A DNA stretch of 27,725 nt from Ophiothrix spiculata (taxonomy: Eukaryota; Echinodermata; Ophiuroidea; Amphilepidida; Ophiotrichidae). Of this stretch, positions 10,792 to 20,355 are shown piece after piece (the first letter of the stretch is position 1; every line of letters begins with the position of its first letter). The position numbers and the translations under genes are program-made. The stretch is from assembly GCA_000969725.1 (NCBI GenBank), contig JXSR01S072759.1; one strand, given 5' to 3'. The notes under the pieces are model-generated. The model made no database searches. It worked only from the letters and a program-made list of their open reading frames with translations, and was not told where the DNA came from.

Positions 10792-11567
10792 CTACAATTA
10801 TCATGACATAATGTGTTATATAAAAATAATATGAAAATCAATTCAAATCATGCCTTATCTAATTTAAATACATTTAGTGCATTTGTGGTGCAAGATTTGA
10901 TTAGTACATAGAGTTTTCAAAAAGTGCATAAAATGGTGTGAATGGAAAGGTTACACAAATCTGACAAGTGTTTACTGTTTTGGGCACATAGGTTATGATT
11001 ATGCAACATCCTTTACAGAGTGTACTGTCCAAAGTGTGTTTACAGAAGTGTTTGTAACCAGGGTTAACATAAACTTGCATGCAAGCCTGTCATAATAATC
11101 TTGATTTAATCAATAGAGGGCAATATTTTGTGATATAAGATATAGATTTGTTGCTAGCATTTAGTGCTATAACATTTAATGCTATATCATTTATTTATGT
11201 GGGTTTTTATAAGCAGATAACTTGGGATTTGAAACTACTTGCAAGTCGTAACTTCTCTAGGCCGGAAAACGCAAGTATACGCAAGTATACGCTAGTATAC
11301 GGGGTATCCATAATTGGTGCTCTCCAATATGGATGCCTCTAATGAAAGAATAATTCCTACTCAGACAGATATGTTTTCTCTAGCATAATCAAATGCAAAT
11401 TAGAGCTGATGCTTACCAAAACATACACAAATACACAAAAGCTCAATGAGCATGAGTCATAAGGCAGTTGTAAGGGTAATTGATACCATAGTTTAAGCAT
11501 GAGAATGCTAAGGTTGAGATAGTATCTCATAGCATAATTTGAAACAGAAATGGTCACACTGCCTCAC
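10792..11567. other. Intronic sequence with a small minisatellite
   Basis: Intron between exons 10 and 11. Its only notable content is three tandem copies of the 10-bp unit ACGCAAGTAT (third copy ACGCTAGTAT) at 11269-11298. Confidence 0.55.
11269..11300. repeat. 10-bp tandem repeat, three units
   Basis: ACGCAAGTAT occurs twice exactly and once with a single change, in tandem. It is too short to be more than a local minisatellite. Confidence 0.8.
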
Positions 11568-11651
11568 CTTGTCAATACTGTTATCCTGCTGTGTTGCATA
11601 TACTTGCTGCATGCTTGTCATCTGAATTGCTTCTTCTCTTGCTACTTCAGC
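11568..11651 (-). CDS. Exon 10 of coiled-coil scaffold gene
   Basis: 28 codons, phase 0 at both ends; strong acceptor TTCTGTTTCAG, donor AAG|GTGAGG. The peptide begins AEVAREEAIQM, is Gln-rich and probably helical (SMQQVYATQQ), and ends NSIDK. Its start resembles the starts of exons 5, 6 and 9 (A/S-x-x-L/A-S/R-x-E-x-M), which supports shared origin of these exon heads. It is a candidate cassette exon because skipping it keeps the frame. Confidence 0.8.
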
Positions 11652-11931
11652 CTGAAACAGAACCAGAAATACAACAGGGTTTACTACACGGAACAAAATT
11701 CAGCTTAAAGACACGGATTATTCCAATTTTACTTGAATTATAAAAAATTCCCGGAAACAACCTTTAGCATCCAATGCCCTTAAAAGTGTCATGCTTCTGG
11801 AAAAAAAGATTTAAAATGTTAAGAAATAGAAAACATTATCACATGCAAATTGAATAGAAAATCAATTATAGACAATATTTGTTTTATCATATGAAATGAG
11901 CAAAATTGTAAATAATCTACAATCACCTATA
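11652..11931. other. Intronic sequence
   Basis: Intron between exons 9 and 10; nothing recognised. Confidence 0.5.
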
Positions 11932-12167
11932 CTGCTCCTCCATGACAAAAGGGCTGACATGACTACTTTATGAAAATTAGGTTATTACCTGAAACAGGTG
12001 TTCATGTTGATATTTGTCATGACAGTGAGAAAGTCATAGTCCAAAGCTCTTGCACAAAATCACAATTGCACAAAATCACCAAACGTTTTACTTTGGCGTG
12101 GGGACTTTTGCACCATAATGTAGGATTATCAATATGTTAGTTAAACTCTTTCACCATGGAGGAGCAG
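11932..12167. mobile_element. Tc1/mariner-like MITE
   Basis: Inverted ends CTGCTCCTCCATG, continuing as AAAG-containing arms to about 22 bp. TA lies directly outside both ends (11930-11931 and 12168-12169). TA flanks fit Tc1/mariner-type insertion. The element is 236 bp with no coding capacity. Confidence 0.7.
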
Positions 12168-12169
12168 TA

Positions 12170-12797
12170 CAACATATGTAACAGCAATTAAGCATAGGTC
12201 CCATTCCATTTGTAATAATGCAATGCTCCCACATTTCAATCAATTCTACATATGATCACTAAACCCCTTAAAATGAAAATGTTTATATTTCTAAATATTG
12301 AAAACTATAGGCAAGATACTATCTAACAACCTGAAATCTAAAACAAAAATATGATCAAATAGGTTAGAAAATGAACATTTCATTTTGCACATTAAATGGG
12401 AACTAAAATGAATGTACAGAAATCAATAATCACAAGCCATCTAAATAATAATTAAGGCATATGCCTAAAGGTCATTTCAGACTGGCTTTGTCACATGTGG
12501 CAGCAAAAGACTTTACCATTCAACTTGTCACACTGTATTCAGGAGAGTTTTGCGACCACTGGATCCAACTCTCAAAACAAGAAAGACTGAAGAGTTGTGA
12601 GAGTATAATAATAATGTAAAAAGCCTAAAAAGGGAAACATATAAGTAACACAAAATGAACCAATGAACACCTCTATAGATATCAATTTAATCTACTCTGA
12701 AAAAAGGTCATGCAGGCTACTTTAACTAATACTATTTACAGCCTTTTATGCTCTACTCAAATATTCAAATAGAATATTTATGCATAATTTAATTTTC
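12170..12797. other. Intronic sequence
   Basis: Continuation of the intron between exons 9 and 10; no coding or repeat signal identified. Confidence 0.5.
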
Positions 12798-12956
12798 GGA
12801 ACAAGTGTACTTTAGGTCCCATCCAAAATTTTAGGTTTAGGGTTAGTGTTAGGGTTAGGTTTAATTTAGGGTTAGGGTTAGGGTGTAGGGTTAGGGTTAG
12901 GGTTAATTTCAGGGTTAGGGTATAGTTTTTGATGGGACCTGAAGTATACTTTTTCC
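12798..12956. mobile_element. MITE family B, copy 2, telomere-like interior
   Basis: The left arm starts GGAACAAGTGTACTTTAGG and the right arm, read inverted, GGAAAAAGTATACTTCAGG. Both continue with TCCCATC and A/T. The direct repeat TAATTTTC flanks the element at 12790-12797 and 12957-12964, an exact 8-bp target duplication. The interior is about 100 bp of TTAGGG-type units in imperfect tandem, more regular here than in the copy at 2653-2828. No coding capacity. Confidence 0.85.
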
Positions 12957-13129
12957 TAATTTTCCATTGTAAAGATCTTTTCCCATGTCCTCTACAAAAG
13001 TATCCACCACAATTATAACTAGATTAACAAGATGAATGAAAACCTTGAGCTATTCCATCTATGAGGCATGCTGCAATTCAAACTTGATCTCCCTTTTGTA
13101 ACCAGTCAGAGCAGCTAGCGTTTGCTTAC

Positions 13130-15268
13130 CTTCTCTGTTTGAGTTGACTTTGTAGCAGCAGACATTTGCTCAATGTCCAATACCCATTGGCTAGCCTTAT
13201 CTTTCAGATCAATGTGTTCACTCTGCAGGGCTTTTTCCTCATACTCAACAGTGTGGGTCTGTATTCCCATTTGGTTGACATCCTTAAGGAAAGTTTGAAT
13301 ACCTACTTCCTCCTGTTTCATATCCCACTGACTACTTCCATCAACTAACTCAAACTGCCCAGCTTGTAGTTCCTTATCTTTGAATTCTTTACATTCAGTC
13401 TGTATCTGTACATGGTTGACATCATTAGGAATAGTCTGAATGCCATATTCTTTTTGGGCATGTTCCCACTGACTACTTTGATCTTTCAACTTCAAATCCC
13501 ACTGACTACTTTGATCTTTCAACTTCAAATCCCATTGACTACTTTGATCTTTCGACTTCAAAGCCTCATGCTGAACACTGACATCCTTAAATTCTTTGTT
13601 CATTGTTTGTAAAGCTACATGGTTGACATCACTTGGAATAGTCTGCATGCCAACTTTTCTTTGAGCATGCTCATACTGGATGCTCTGATCGCTCGTTTTT
13701 AAAGCCTCCAACTGCACACCCATTTCTTTGCTTTTAGCTTTTTCAGTCTGCATTTCCCTACTATTGCAATCCTTGTCAACAGTCTGAACAGAAGCATGTT
13801 TACTCTGTGCTTGTAAAGTTTGTGCTCCCTTAGATATAAGCTTACTTGATTCAGTTTGAACTAACTTTGATTTGAAATCACTTGGTGGCTTCCACGCCAT
13901 GATATCTACTTGTACAGATTGTGTGTGTTGGAAAGCTGACGCTAAAGTGGGCATTTGAGATTCGGTCAATTGAATTTCCCGCTGTGTAAATGTCTGTTCT
14001 TGAACCTGCACCTGGAAATCATCTTCTTCGATATGTTCCCATGTATCATCATAGGTATCTATACCATTGAGGCTTTCTAGACTTTGCAAAATCTCCTCTA
14101 TCCTAACTTTGTCTTGAGTTTTTTCAGACTTCACTCTAGAAGCTTGAAGATTACCATGTTCATCTTCAGTAAATTCAATGCTTTCATTCACAAGTCCAAT
14201 TTCCTCTTTTTGAATCATAAAACCACTTGGACTAGTCTCAAGCTGTTTCTGTAATTGTATCTTCTCCATTTCAAGCTTCATCTTTTCCTGTTTAAATTCC
14301 TTTTCAGCCTCAGCTTTCTCTGCCTCACATTCATCTTTGATTTTCTTGATAACACGGGCTTGTTCGGCTTTGAATTCCACACGCACACGCTCAAACTCCT
14401 TCTTGACTTCCTCTCTCTTGCGATCAATACTTTCATTCAATACAATGATTGCATTTTCATACTTGACAATCGTTTCCTCTTGCTCACTTAAAGATGAATT
14501 ACCCAGGACATACTGATTACGTTTTAATTTTTTTTCAGCCTTCTCTGCCTCAAGATCCTTAAGAAGTTTGTCTTGTTCGGCTTTGAATTCAGCACGCACT
14601 TGCTCAAACTCATTTTTGACATCCTCTCTCTTACGAGCGATACTATCATTTAATTCCATGATTGCATTTTCATATTTGACGATTATTTCTTCTTGTTCAC
14701 TTTGTTCCTCTGAGACATCTGTTTGGACACTTGCAACTAAGGACTTTTGAAAGTTACTTTTGACAGAGTTGACCTGCACTCCTTGATCAATCTGGGGAGC
14801 CATTGACAAGTGTGGCATTTGGAATAAGGCAGGCCGCGTTCTTATATGCAACACTTCTTCCTCCTCAACTTCTTCTTTTTTATTACCCTCATATTTCAAA
14901 ACATCTTCATCTTTTTCAAAATTACTCTGGTCATCAGTATACCCAATATCATATAAAAGTCCTTTCATATCCTCAGATACTACTCTCCACTCCTGCATCA
15001 ATCTTTCCTTGGACGAGTAACCCCCAACCCGTCCAGTAGGTATCCGAACAGTCTCTAATCCTCCTTCGTCATTTTCAATCAGTCGCAAATGGTAATTCTC
15101 AGCTGATTTGATTTCATATTCATCCTCTAATGTTCTGTCGCTGTGACCGGCAACCTCTGGCTTAGGCATTGATTTCAAACTATCTGATGTCCTGTCGCTA
15201 TGACTGGCACCCTCTGGCTTAGCCATTGATTGCATACTGGCAGCCATGACTTCTGATAATGCTTTACT
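13130..15268 (-). CDS. Exon 9 of coiled-coil scaffold gene: giant exon with Gln-motif array
   Basis: 713 codons, phase 0 at both ends; acceptor TTCTGACAG, donor AAG|GTAAGC. Residues 1-10 are SKALSEVMAA. Residues about 13-50 hold two copies of a roughly 20-residue unit (KPE...HSDRT). An acidic and partly structured stretch follows. Two copies of a coiled-coil unit starting SEQEE[IT]IVKYENAI lie near residues 188-246 and 258-325. From about residue 469 to the end the peptide is an array of 11/12-residue units with an invariant Gln (LVQT, GAQT, SVQT, GMQT, GIQT, SQW, STQT). Three of these units (DLKLKDQSSQW) are near-identical at DNA level. QT motifs resemble LC8/DYNLL docking sites. No enzymatic domain is present. 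Confidence 0.9.
13136..13862 (-). repeat. Coding array of 11/12-residue Gln-motif units
   Basis: Inside exon 9. Counting from LVQT, successive motif glutamines are spaced 12,12,12,12,12,11,12,12,12,11,11,11,12,12,12,11,12,12,12 residues, then 16 to the final STQT. The residue after Gln is T, L, Y, H, W, A or S. A higher-order unit of about 47 residues (GxQTxxxDVN...xQT...KEFKD...SSQWD) is present about three times. Three 33-bp units near 13465-13560 are almost identical in DNA, so part of the array expanded recently. Confidence 0.9.
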
Positions 15269-15935
15269 CTGTCAGAATCCATTGGGTATGCAGTAAAAGA
15301 AAGCAAATTAAGGGGTTTGCTGGTAAAAATAATTACATGCTTTAAAGCAGTGGTAGAGCACACACATAATTCAAAATTTACACTTTCCAGTCTGACTTTT
15401 TCCACCCCAGATTGAAGGCATTTTAGGTCTAAATTGACTTTTTAAGTAAATTCAAATAATCTTTAGAAATATATTCTATATAATTAAATGAGACTTCAGC
15501 ATTATACATCTGTATGAACAGTTGACATTGCATAGGATAGTGTTTTTGAAGGGTAGAGGCAGTGATTGTAATTATACTTCAATTTTATTTAGGACGTCTG
15601 GGGGACATCCTACCCCTGAGCTGACAGTAATTTAGGGTGTCACCCACAAAAAGATTAAACTATACAAAACTGTTTTAGATCATTATTTGATGTAAGCTTT
15701 AAATATGTTTATATATTTCTTTATGTAATCTTGAAAATTTAATTCTGAATTTGTGATCCTACTGATTGTAGATTATTATGCACCATAACAAAATAAAGAG
15801 TAACAAATACTGATGTGATATAAATATAAGATGGTAAATAAGTAAAACATCCTGGTGAAACAAAAGGTGATAAAAAATCCAAATTGTTAACCTGAAAATT
15901 CCCCCATCACCAAGTCATAAACCAGGCCTACTTAC
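15269..15935. other. Intronic sequence
   Basis: Intron between exons 8 and 9. The minus-strand frame extending to 15405 is read-through upstream of the exon 9 acceptor. Nothing else recognised. Confidence 0.5.
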
Positions 15936-16163
15936 TGCTCTTAACTTCTCTTCAAGAAGAGATTTATCTACTTCAAGTTGATTCACTTGTAATCTCAGGT
16001 CATCCATTTCATTCTTATTCATATTAGCTTTTGGCCCCATGAAATGATCCTTGTGGAACCCCATATTCATGTCTTCCATGTCAATAGCTGTCATGGTGTG
16101 TTCATCCTTTGTATCAACTTTTTCTCTTTTCATACCAGATGTTTGAAACATGAATGCTTGGGC
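15936..16163 (-). CDS. Exon 8 of coiled-coil scaffold gene
   Basis: 76 codons, phase 0 at both ends; acceptor TTTTGCACAG, donor GCA|GTAAGT. The peptide runs AQAFMFQTSGMKRE, through a Met-rich middle (AIDMEDMNMGFHKDHFMG), to a coiled-coil end (RLQVNQLEVDKSLLEEKLRA). It contains one QT motif (MFQTS) near the start. The LLEEKLRA end matches those of exons 4, 5 and 7, consistent with a duplicated cassette. Confidence 0.85.
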
Positions 16164-16447
16164 CTGTGCAAAAGAATTATATTGTATGTGGAAAAGGTAC
16201 ATTTAAACACATGAATGTCACAAAGTAAAAATAAAACCAAGAAGTTACCAAAAAAAATTTTAAGCCTGTCACCAATATATATCTAGAAATACATGATATG
16301 TCTAAAATTAGGTCTATACCAAACTTCAACAAAAATCAGTCAACATTTAAATTCAGAATCTATTTGAGGTAAATATTGTAATTGATATATCACTATATAT
16401 GTGAGAAATAATCTAAAGATAAGAGACAAGATAATTGTAGGTAGCTT

Positions 16448-16855
16448 AAGCAATCTTTGGAAACAAAGCCATTAGAGGAAATATATCCGAGAATAGACTC
16501 TAATGAAAACAAATCCTAAATATCCCAAAAGTCTCCTTGGCTAAGAAGGAAAAACACAAGAAAATGAAGAAAAAAACAAAAAAGAAAAGAGATTATCCCT
16601 TCAAATAGGAACTCACTCCCTGTGCTCATTGTGTAATTGCCATTTTTCTTTAAGCAATCTTTGGAAGTGTAGGTATATATTATATAAGAAAGAAAATAGT
16701 GAGTATGAGTTATATACAGCTAAATAGATTACATAACTCTAGAAATTCCACAAGGATATGAAGGAATTCCACAAGGAAGTGAAAACAAAAAAGAAAAGAA
16801 ATAATCCCTTCACAAACTCACTTCTCTGAGTTCATTTTGTAATCTTCGTTTTTCT
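16448..16855. repeat. ~204-bp tandem duplication including a dead exon end
   Basis: AAGCAATCTTTGGAA recurs at about 16450 and 16655. AAAACAAAAAAGAAAAGA followed by A/TAATCCCTTCA recurs at about 16575 and 16785. The second unit carries the true 3' end and donor of exon 7. The first carries a decayed version of the same sequence near 16605-16655. The two units have diverged strongly outside these blocks. Confidence 0.65.
16607..16655 (-). pseudogene. Relic of a duplicated exon 7 end
   Basis: On the minus strand, TTAAAGAAAAATGGCAATTA and the following ACACAATGAGCACAGGGAGTGAGT align with the last roughly 43 bases of exon 7 plus its GTGAGT donor. Several substitutions occur, and the exon reading frame is no longer that of a coiled coil. 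No matching acceptor half is retained. It is a broken copy left by local tandem duplication. Confidence 0.6.
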
Positions 16856-17007
16856 TCCAACCACTCTTGCTCCATTCGTTTGGCAAGAGCCACCTCTGAA
16901 TCAAGTAAATCCACACTTGTTTGTACTTCTACAGGAACACTGACTGAATCAGTGCCTGTGGAAGAGTCTGTTTTCTGAATGGGCAAAGTCATTGGTGTGT
17001 TTTCCAA
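16822..17007 (-). CDS. Exon 7 of coiled-coil scaffold gene
   Basis: 62 codons, phase 0 at both ends; acceptor ATGGAACCAG, donor GAA|GTGAGT. It begins LENTPMTLPIQK, carries a Ser/Thr-rich stretch and one QT motif (VEVQTSVDLL), then a coiled coil ending EEKRRLQNELRE. The acceptor has a poor pyrimidine tract, so regulated inclusion is possible. The exon's 3' end has a decayed tandem copy about 200 bp downstream. Confidence 0.8.
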
Positions 17008-18098
17008 CTGGTTCCATAATATGTCGAGTATAAATCAAAAACAAGTTAAAGAATAACATGATTAGTAATTTGAAGTTTGAAGGACAATAAAGACAGATCA
17101 AAAATAAGGATCCCAAATGACTTGGATATGTAAAAGAACCGATAGACAATTATACTTTCCCTGCCAAGTATAAATAAGAAACAAACTAACAAGCAAAATC
17201 AATTTGGACATTAAAGTAATTTCCAGAGGGCAAAAGGGTTATAAACATAAACAATCTATACAAGCCTATACATGTGTAGGAATTTTGGCATCCAGGCACT
17301 GATGTTTTCTACATGGGGCATCTAAAACAAAAAAGTACCGTACATTAACACAAAATACCATACTTAGATCACCTTAATAATTAGCCACTACCCACTTCTT
17401 CTTTTGAAAAGAAATATTACCTTTAAAACTAAATGTAAATAAATGGAAAAGAAAATAAAGCAAAAAAGGCAACTCTGAATTAAAATTTGAGGAGACATAA
17501 ACCATAAGTATAAAGAGCATACTATGTATTGTTATCCAAATTACTCAAAAACTATGTTTAACATGCACAATATTGAATATGTGAAGATTAAATGAAAAAA
17601 ATAAGAATGTTACTGAATTACCAGCTGATACGGAGACAGCCAATTAAGTAAAAAGTAATAAAACACCATCACCAATACTGAAACAAAATCAGATGGAATA
17701 ATTTAGAGGGGGAAAATGTTTATAGTCAGTAACCTTTGATCTGCAACTATCTTGGTGTGGGGATAAAGTCATAGGAAGGAATATGTACATTTGGTCAATA
17801 CACCTCATAACACCCAATACATAAAATACAAGGAAATTAATGCAATCTATTCATTAAAATAAATATTGAGGAAAAAAGGATAACCCAAGCCATGATGCCC
17901 TTGAAAGAGAGGTATTTGATCTAGATAAAAATGAAATTTTCCCTGCGGAAAAAACTGATTTTTCAAAAATGAGAATCGCTTAAAGATTCAAAGCATGCAA
18001 TTTAAGTAAACCATTCCTGCTTCATCTAGTCTACAAAAGCTGTACCCAGCACTGGAAAACAGCCAAATAGGAACCACTATTCCATCAAATCAACTTAC
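17008..18098. other. Intronic sequence
   Basis: Intron between exons 6 and 7, AT-rich throughout. No exon-like frame, RNA gene or delimited repeat recognised. Confidence 0.5.
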
Positions 18099-18593
18099 TC
18101 CTCTTGACTCCTTTGTAACAGCAAGTGCTTCCTCAACATATTCATTATCACCTATACTGGTCAATTTCTTGCGACGTGGTGATGGAGAACGCTTCATGGC
18201 TTGGTGAGTCTTAGCAAACGTTTCAGCAAAGAGATCCCTTGACGGTTGTGTTTGTTTCTGGTCTAAGACATCTTCATCACCTTTGGTGTTATCTGTGGCA
18301 TTATCTTTCTCAATAAAAACCACAGGGCTTGCTTCTTCAACCACCTTGACATGTCTCACAACAAACTCATCCCTTATGTCCAAGTTCACAACATCATTAT
18401 CTGTCCCTATCTCTTGATTAATCATCTGGACCTTCTTCTTTGTATCCGTGATACTTCCTTGATTGGTTTTCTCAGTCGTATCAGTCTGGACTCCTTCGTC
18501 AATTTTCTGCCGTCTCCTGGCTCCTTCCCACTGCTTGTCGGTATATGTCATTTGATGGATGGTTTTGGCCATTTCATCTGAGAGTGCTTCAGT
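18099..18593 (-). CDS. Exon 6 of coiled-coil scaffold gene
   Basis: 165 codons, phase 0 at both ends; acceptor AATGTCCAG, donor GGA|GTAAGT. It starts TEALSDEMAKTIHQM, like exons 5 and 9. It contains a clear QT motif (DEGVQTDTTEK) and a degenerate one (QEIGTDND). The rest is hydrophilic and charged, with a basic Ser/Pro site (KRSPSPRRKK) near residue 145. The bases just before the acceptor would also read NVQ in frame, so the intron end imitates a QT motif. No other AG exists upstream for about 140 nt, so the acceptor is unambiguous. Confidence 0.85.
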
Positions 18594-18596
18594 CTG

Positions 18597-18955
18597 GACA
18601 TTTTGCATCACATGTTCAGTTGGAAAAGGATAAAGGAAACAGTGGATGGATATAAAAACAAAAATCAAAACAGACACAAAAAGAGAAAAGCACAGAGATG
18701 ACACAGATCACAGCAAAAAAACCCAAAAAACAACAAAAACTCGAAAAAGACACTAAAAAAAGCCCAAAAAAAAAGACGACAAGAAAAAAAGAAAACATAA
18801 AAAAAAAACAAAAAATCATAGGAGAACAGCTAAAAAAAAACATGACAGCAGAAAAAAACAAAAAAAGCAGCACCGCAAGGAAAAAGAAAAAGAAAAAAAC
18901 TAGAGATCTCAAAAAAAGATAAGAAAAAAAAAAAAATATGTGTTTCTCTAAAAAG
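18597..18955 (-). promoter_or_regulatory. Long pyrimidine tract and AG-free zone before exon 6
   Basis: On the transcribed (minus) strand there is no AG dinucleotide from 18597 back to 18739, about 143 nt. Upstream of that the strand is mostly T with scattered C to about 18955. A long AG exclusion zone is known to mark a distant branch point, often at regulated exons. The plus-strand Lys-rich frame at 18698-18922 is the complement of this tract. Confidence 0.55.
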
Positions 18956-19507
18956 TGTGGAAAACAAAACAAATGAGTGACGGACCTGTATAAATCTTAT
19001 TTTTTTTTTATCTGTGACTGACACATCAATCATTTCATTCTCAAACTAAGTGAAACATCTGGTAATATCACACTCAAAATTCTACAAATGAATGGAGAAA
19101 CGGAATGACTGACAACCGTACTCTGGCAACTGAATGGTAATTTGACTGAGAATGCTGCTATCCAGTCAGTCAAGCGCTGTTCATTGCTTACGCCCAATTT
19201 AGTGGCAAAATGTAAGATTCGTTTTGCGTTGTAGTCAAGTAATAGTAGCGTGAGGCTCAACGCAGGGGTGGGTCACTACGCACTCGCGCAGCGTCGGTTC
19301 AGACATGGAACCCGCGTGGCGCAATCCCCTAACTTAGCCAGATTTTTAGGGTTCAAATAGACAAGTTTCCTATCTGTAGTTTCTTTAATCTATGCTGACA
19401 CCATTGTAATGTAAGAATATTGCAATTTTTATATTTTACATTTTTATATTGTTGCCCAGCAGGCCTTCTCAACAAAATAAACCATCATTTTGAATAATGC
19501 TACTCAC
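18956..19507. other. Intronic sequence with a GC-richer patch
   Basis: Remainder of the intron between exons 5 and 6. About 19190-19335 is richer in CpG than its surroundings and may be an unidentified repeat, but no inverted ends, target duplication or tRNA boxes could be fixed. Confidence 0.4.
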
Positions 19508-19840
19508 ATCCTTTAATTTTTGTTCCAGGAAATATTTCTCCTGAAAATATTTTGCATTGATATCAGTCTGACTAATCCTCTCTGTCAAAGGCTTTATCTC
19601 AGTCTGGATTCCCTTTGTTTTTTTACCATCCCCAAATAATCCTGAGACAAATTTGCTCATCTTATCAATGGCTCCTATTTCCATCTCTTCCTCATCCACT
19701 TCCTTGTCGATTGTTGTATCTGTTGAATTTTCAACCGTTTCTACTCCATCTGTTTGAGTGTCCTCATCCACATATTTTCTTTTGTTGCTATAGCGATTGA
19801 CCTCTTGATTTTTAGACAATGAATCTGCCAAAGAATATGC
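19508..19840 (-). CDS. Exon 5 of coiled-coil scaffold gene
   Basis: 111 codons, phase 0 at both ends; acceptor TACCTTGCAG, donor GAT|GTGAGT. It starts AYSLADSLSKNQ and carries three QT motifs: DEDTQTDG (the classical TQT form), KGIQTEIK (the GIQ form) and RISQTDIN. Between the first two is an acidic stretch (EVDEEEMEIG) and a short hydrophobic segment (KMSKFVSGLFGDG). It ends in a coiled coil, EKYFLEQKLKD. Together the motifs suggest paired docking sites for a small dimeric partner such as LC8. Confidence 0.85.
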
Positions 19841-20241
19841 CTGCAAGGTAAATTTTGATCACATACACAACGGAGAAGAAAACAAATCAATATTTTTATT
19901 AGTAATCTGAAACAATTTCTGCAATTGCAATATTTCCATACCCTTATTCTTCAAAGAAAATTAAAGTAAAGAAAGATAATCAAATCAGACTATGGTAATC
20001 ATGACTTGTGTGAAAAATAGTGTTGTGAGGGTGCAAATTTGAATTATCTTACAAAGTGTGAACATGGTACATAGATCTGCCAAAGCCTGAACTAAGTACA
20101 AGAATAAAACCTGTTTCCTTTCTAGTCCATTTCCTTTCTGGTGCAGTAACAGTCTTCAAATTGTGAAATTGAGCAGCACTGGTTCAGGAAGAAATACCTA
20201 AATGAATAACCAAAAATCAAACTTATGAACAAGATACTTAC

Positions 20242-20355
20242 TGCTCTGACCCTGTCCTCCATTTCCTCTTTTTCGACGATGAATTCCGACTTCTCATCTT
20301 CAAAAGTATTTCTCAGTCTCTGGATCTGTTCGATGTAATCTTCCTCAAGTTCTTT
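20242..20355 (-). CDS. Exon 4 of coiled-coil scaffold gene
   Basis: 38 codons, phase 0 at both ends; acceptor CATTTGCAG, donor GCA|GTAAGT. The peptide KELEEDYIEQIQRLRNTFED continues the coiled coil of exon 3 and ends EKEEMEDRVRA, the same closing pattern as exons 5, 7 and 8. It has no QT motif. It is a candidate skippable exon. Confidence 0.85.

Noticed and set aside
12830..12930. Interstitial telomere scar or chromosome-fusion site
   Set aside because: The repeats are enclosed by transposon inverted ends and an exact 8-bp target duplication.
2653..12956. Segmental duplication explaining the A-B, A-B order of the two MITE families about 10 kb apart
   Set aside because: Each copy has its own, different target-site duplication and the sequence between them is unrelated, so the insertions are independent.
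13460..13562. CRISPR-like array (regular 33-bp repeats)
   Set aside because: The units are contiguous without spacers, lie in frame in an exon and the genome is eukaryotic.
13166..14750. Several plus-strand frames of 60-78 codons opposite exon 9
   Set aside because: They are antisense shadows of the repetitive exon 9 coding strand.
18698..18922. Lys-rich plus-strand frame of 74 codons
   Set aside because: It is the complement of the pyrimidine-rich intron tract upstream of exon 6, pure low-complexity sequence.
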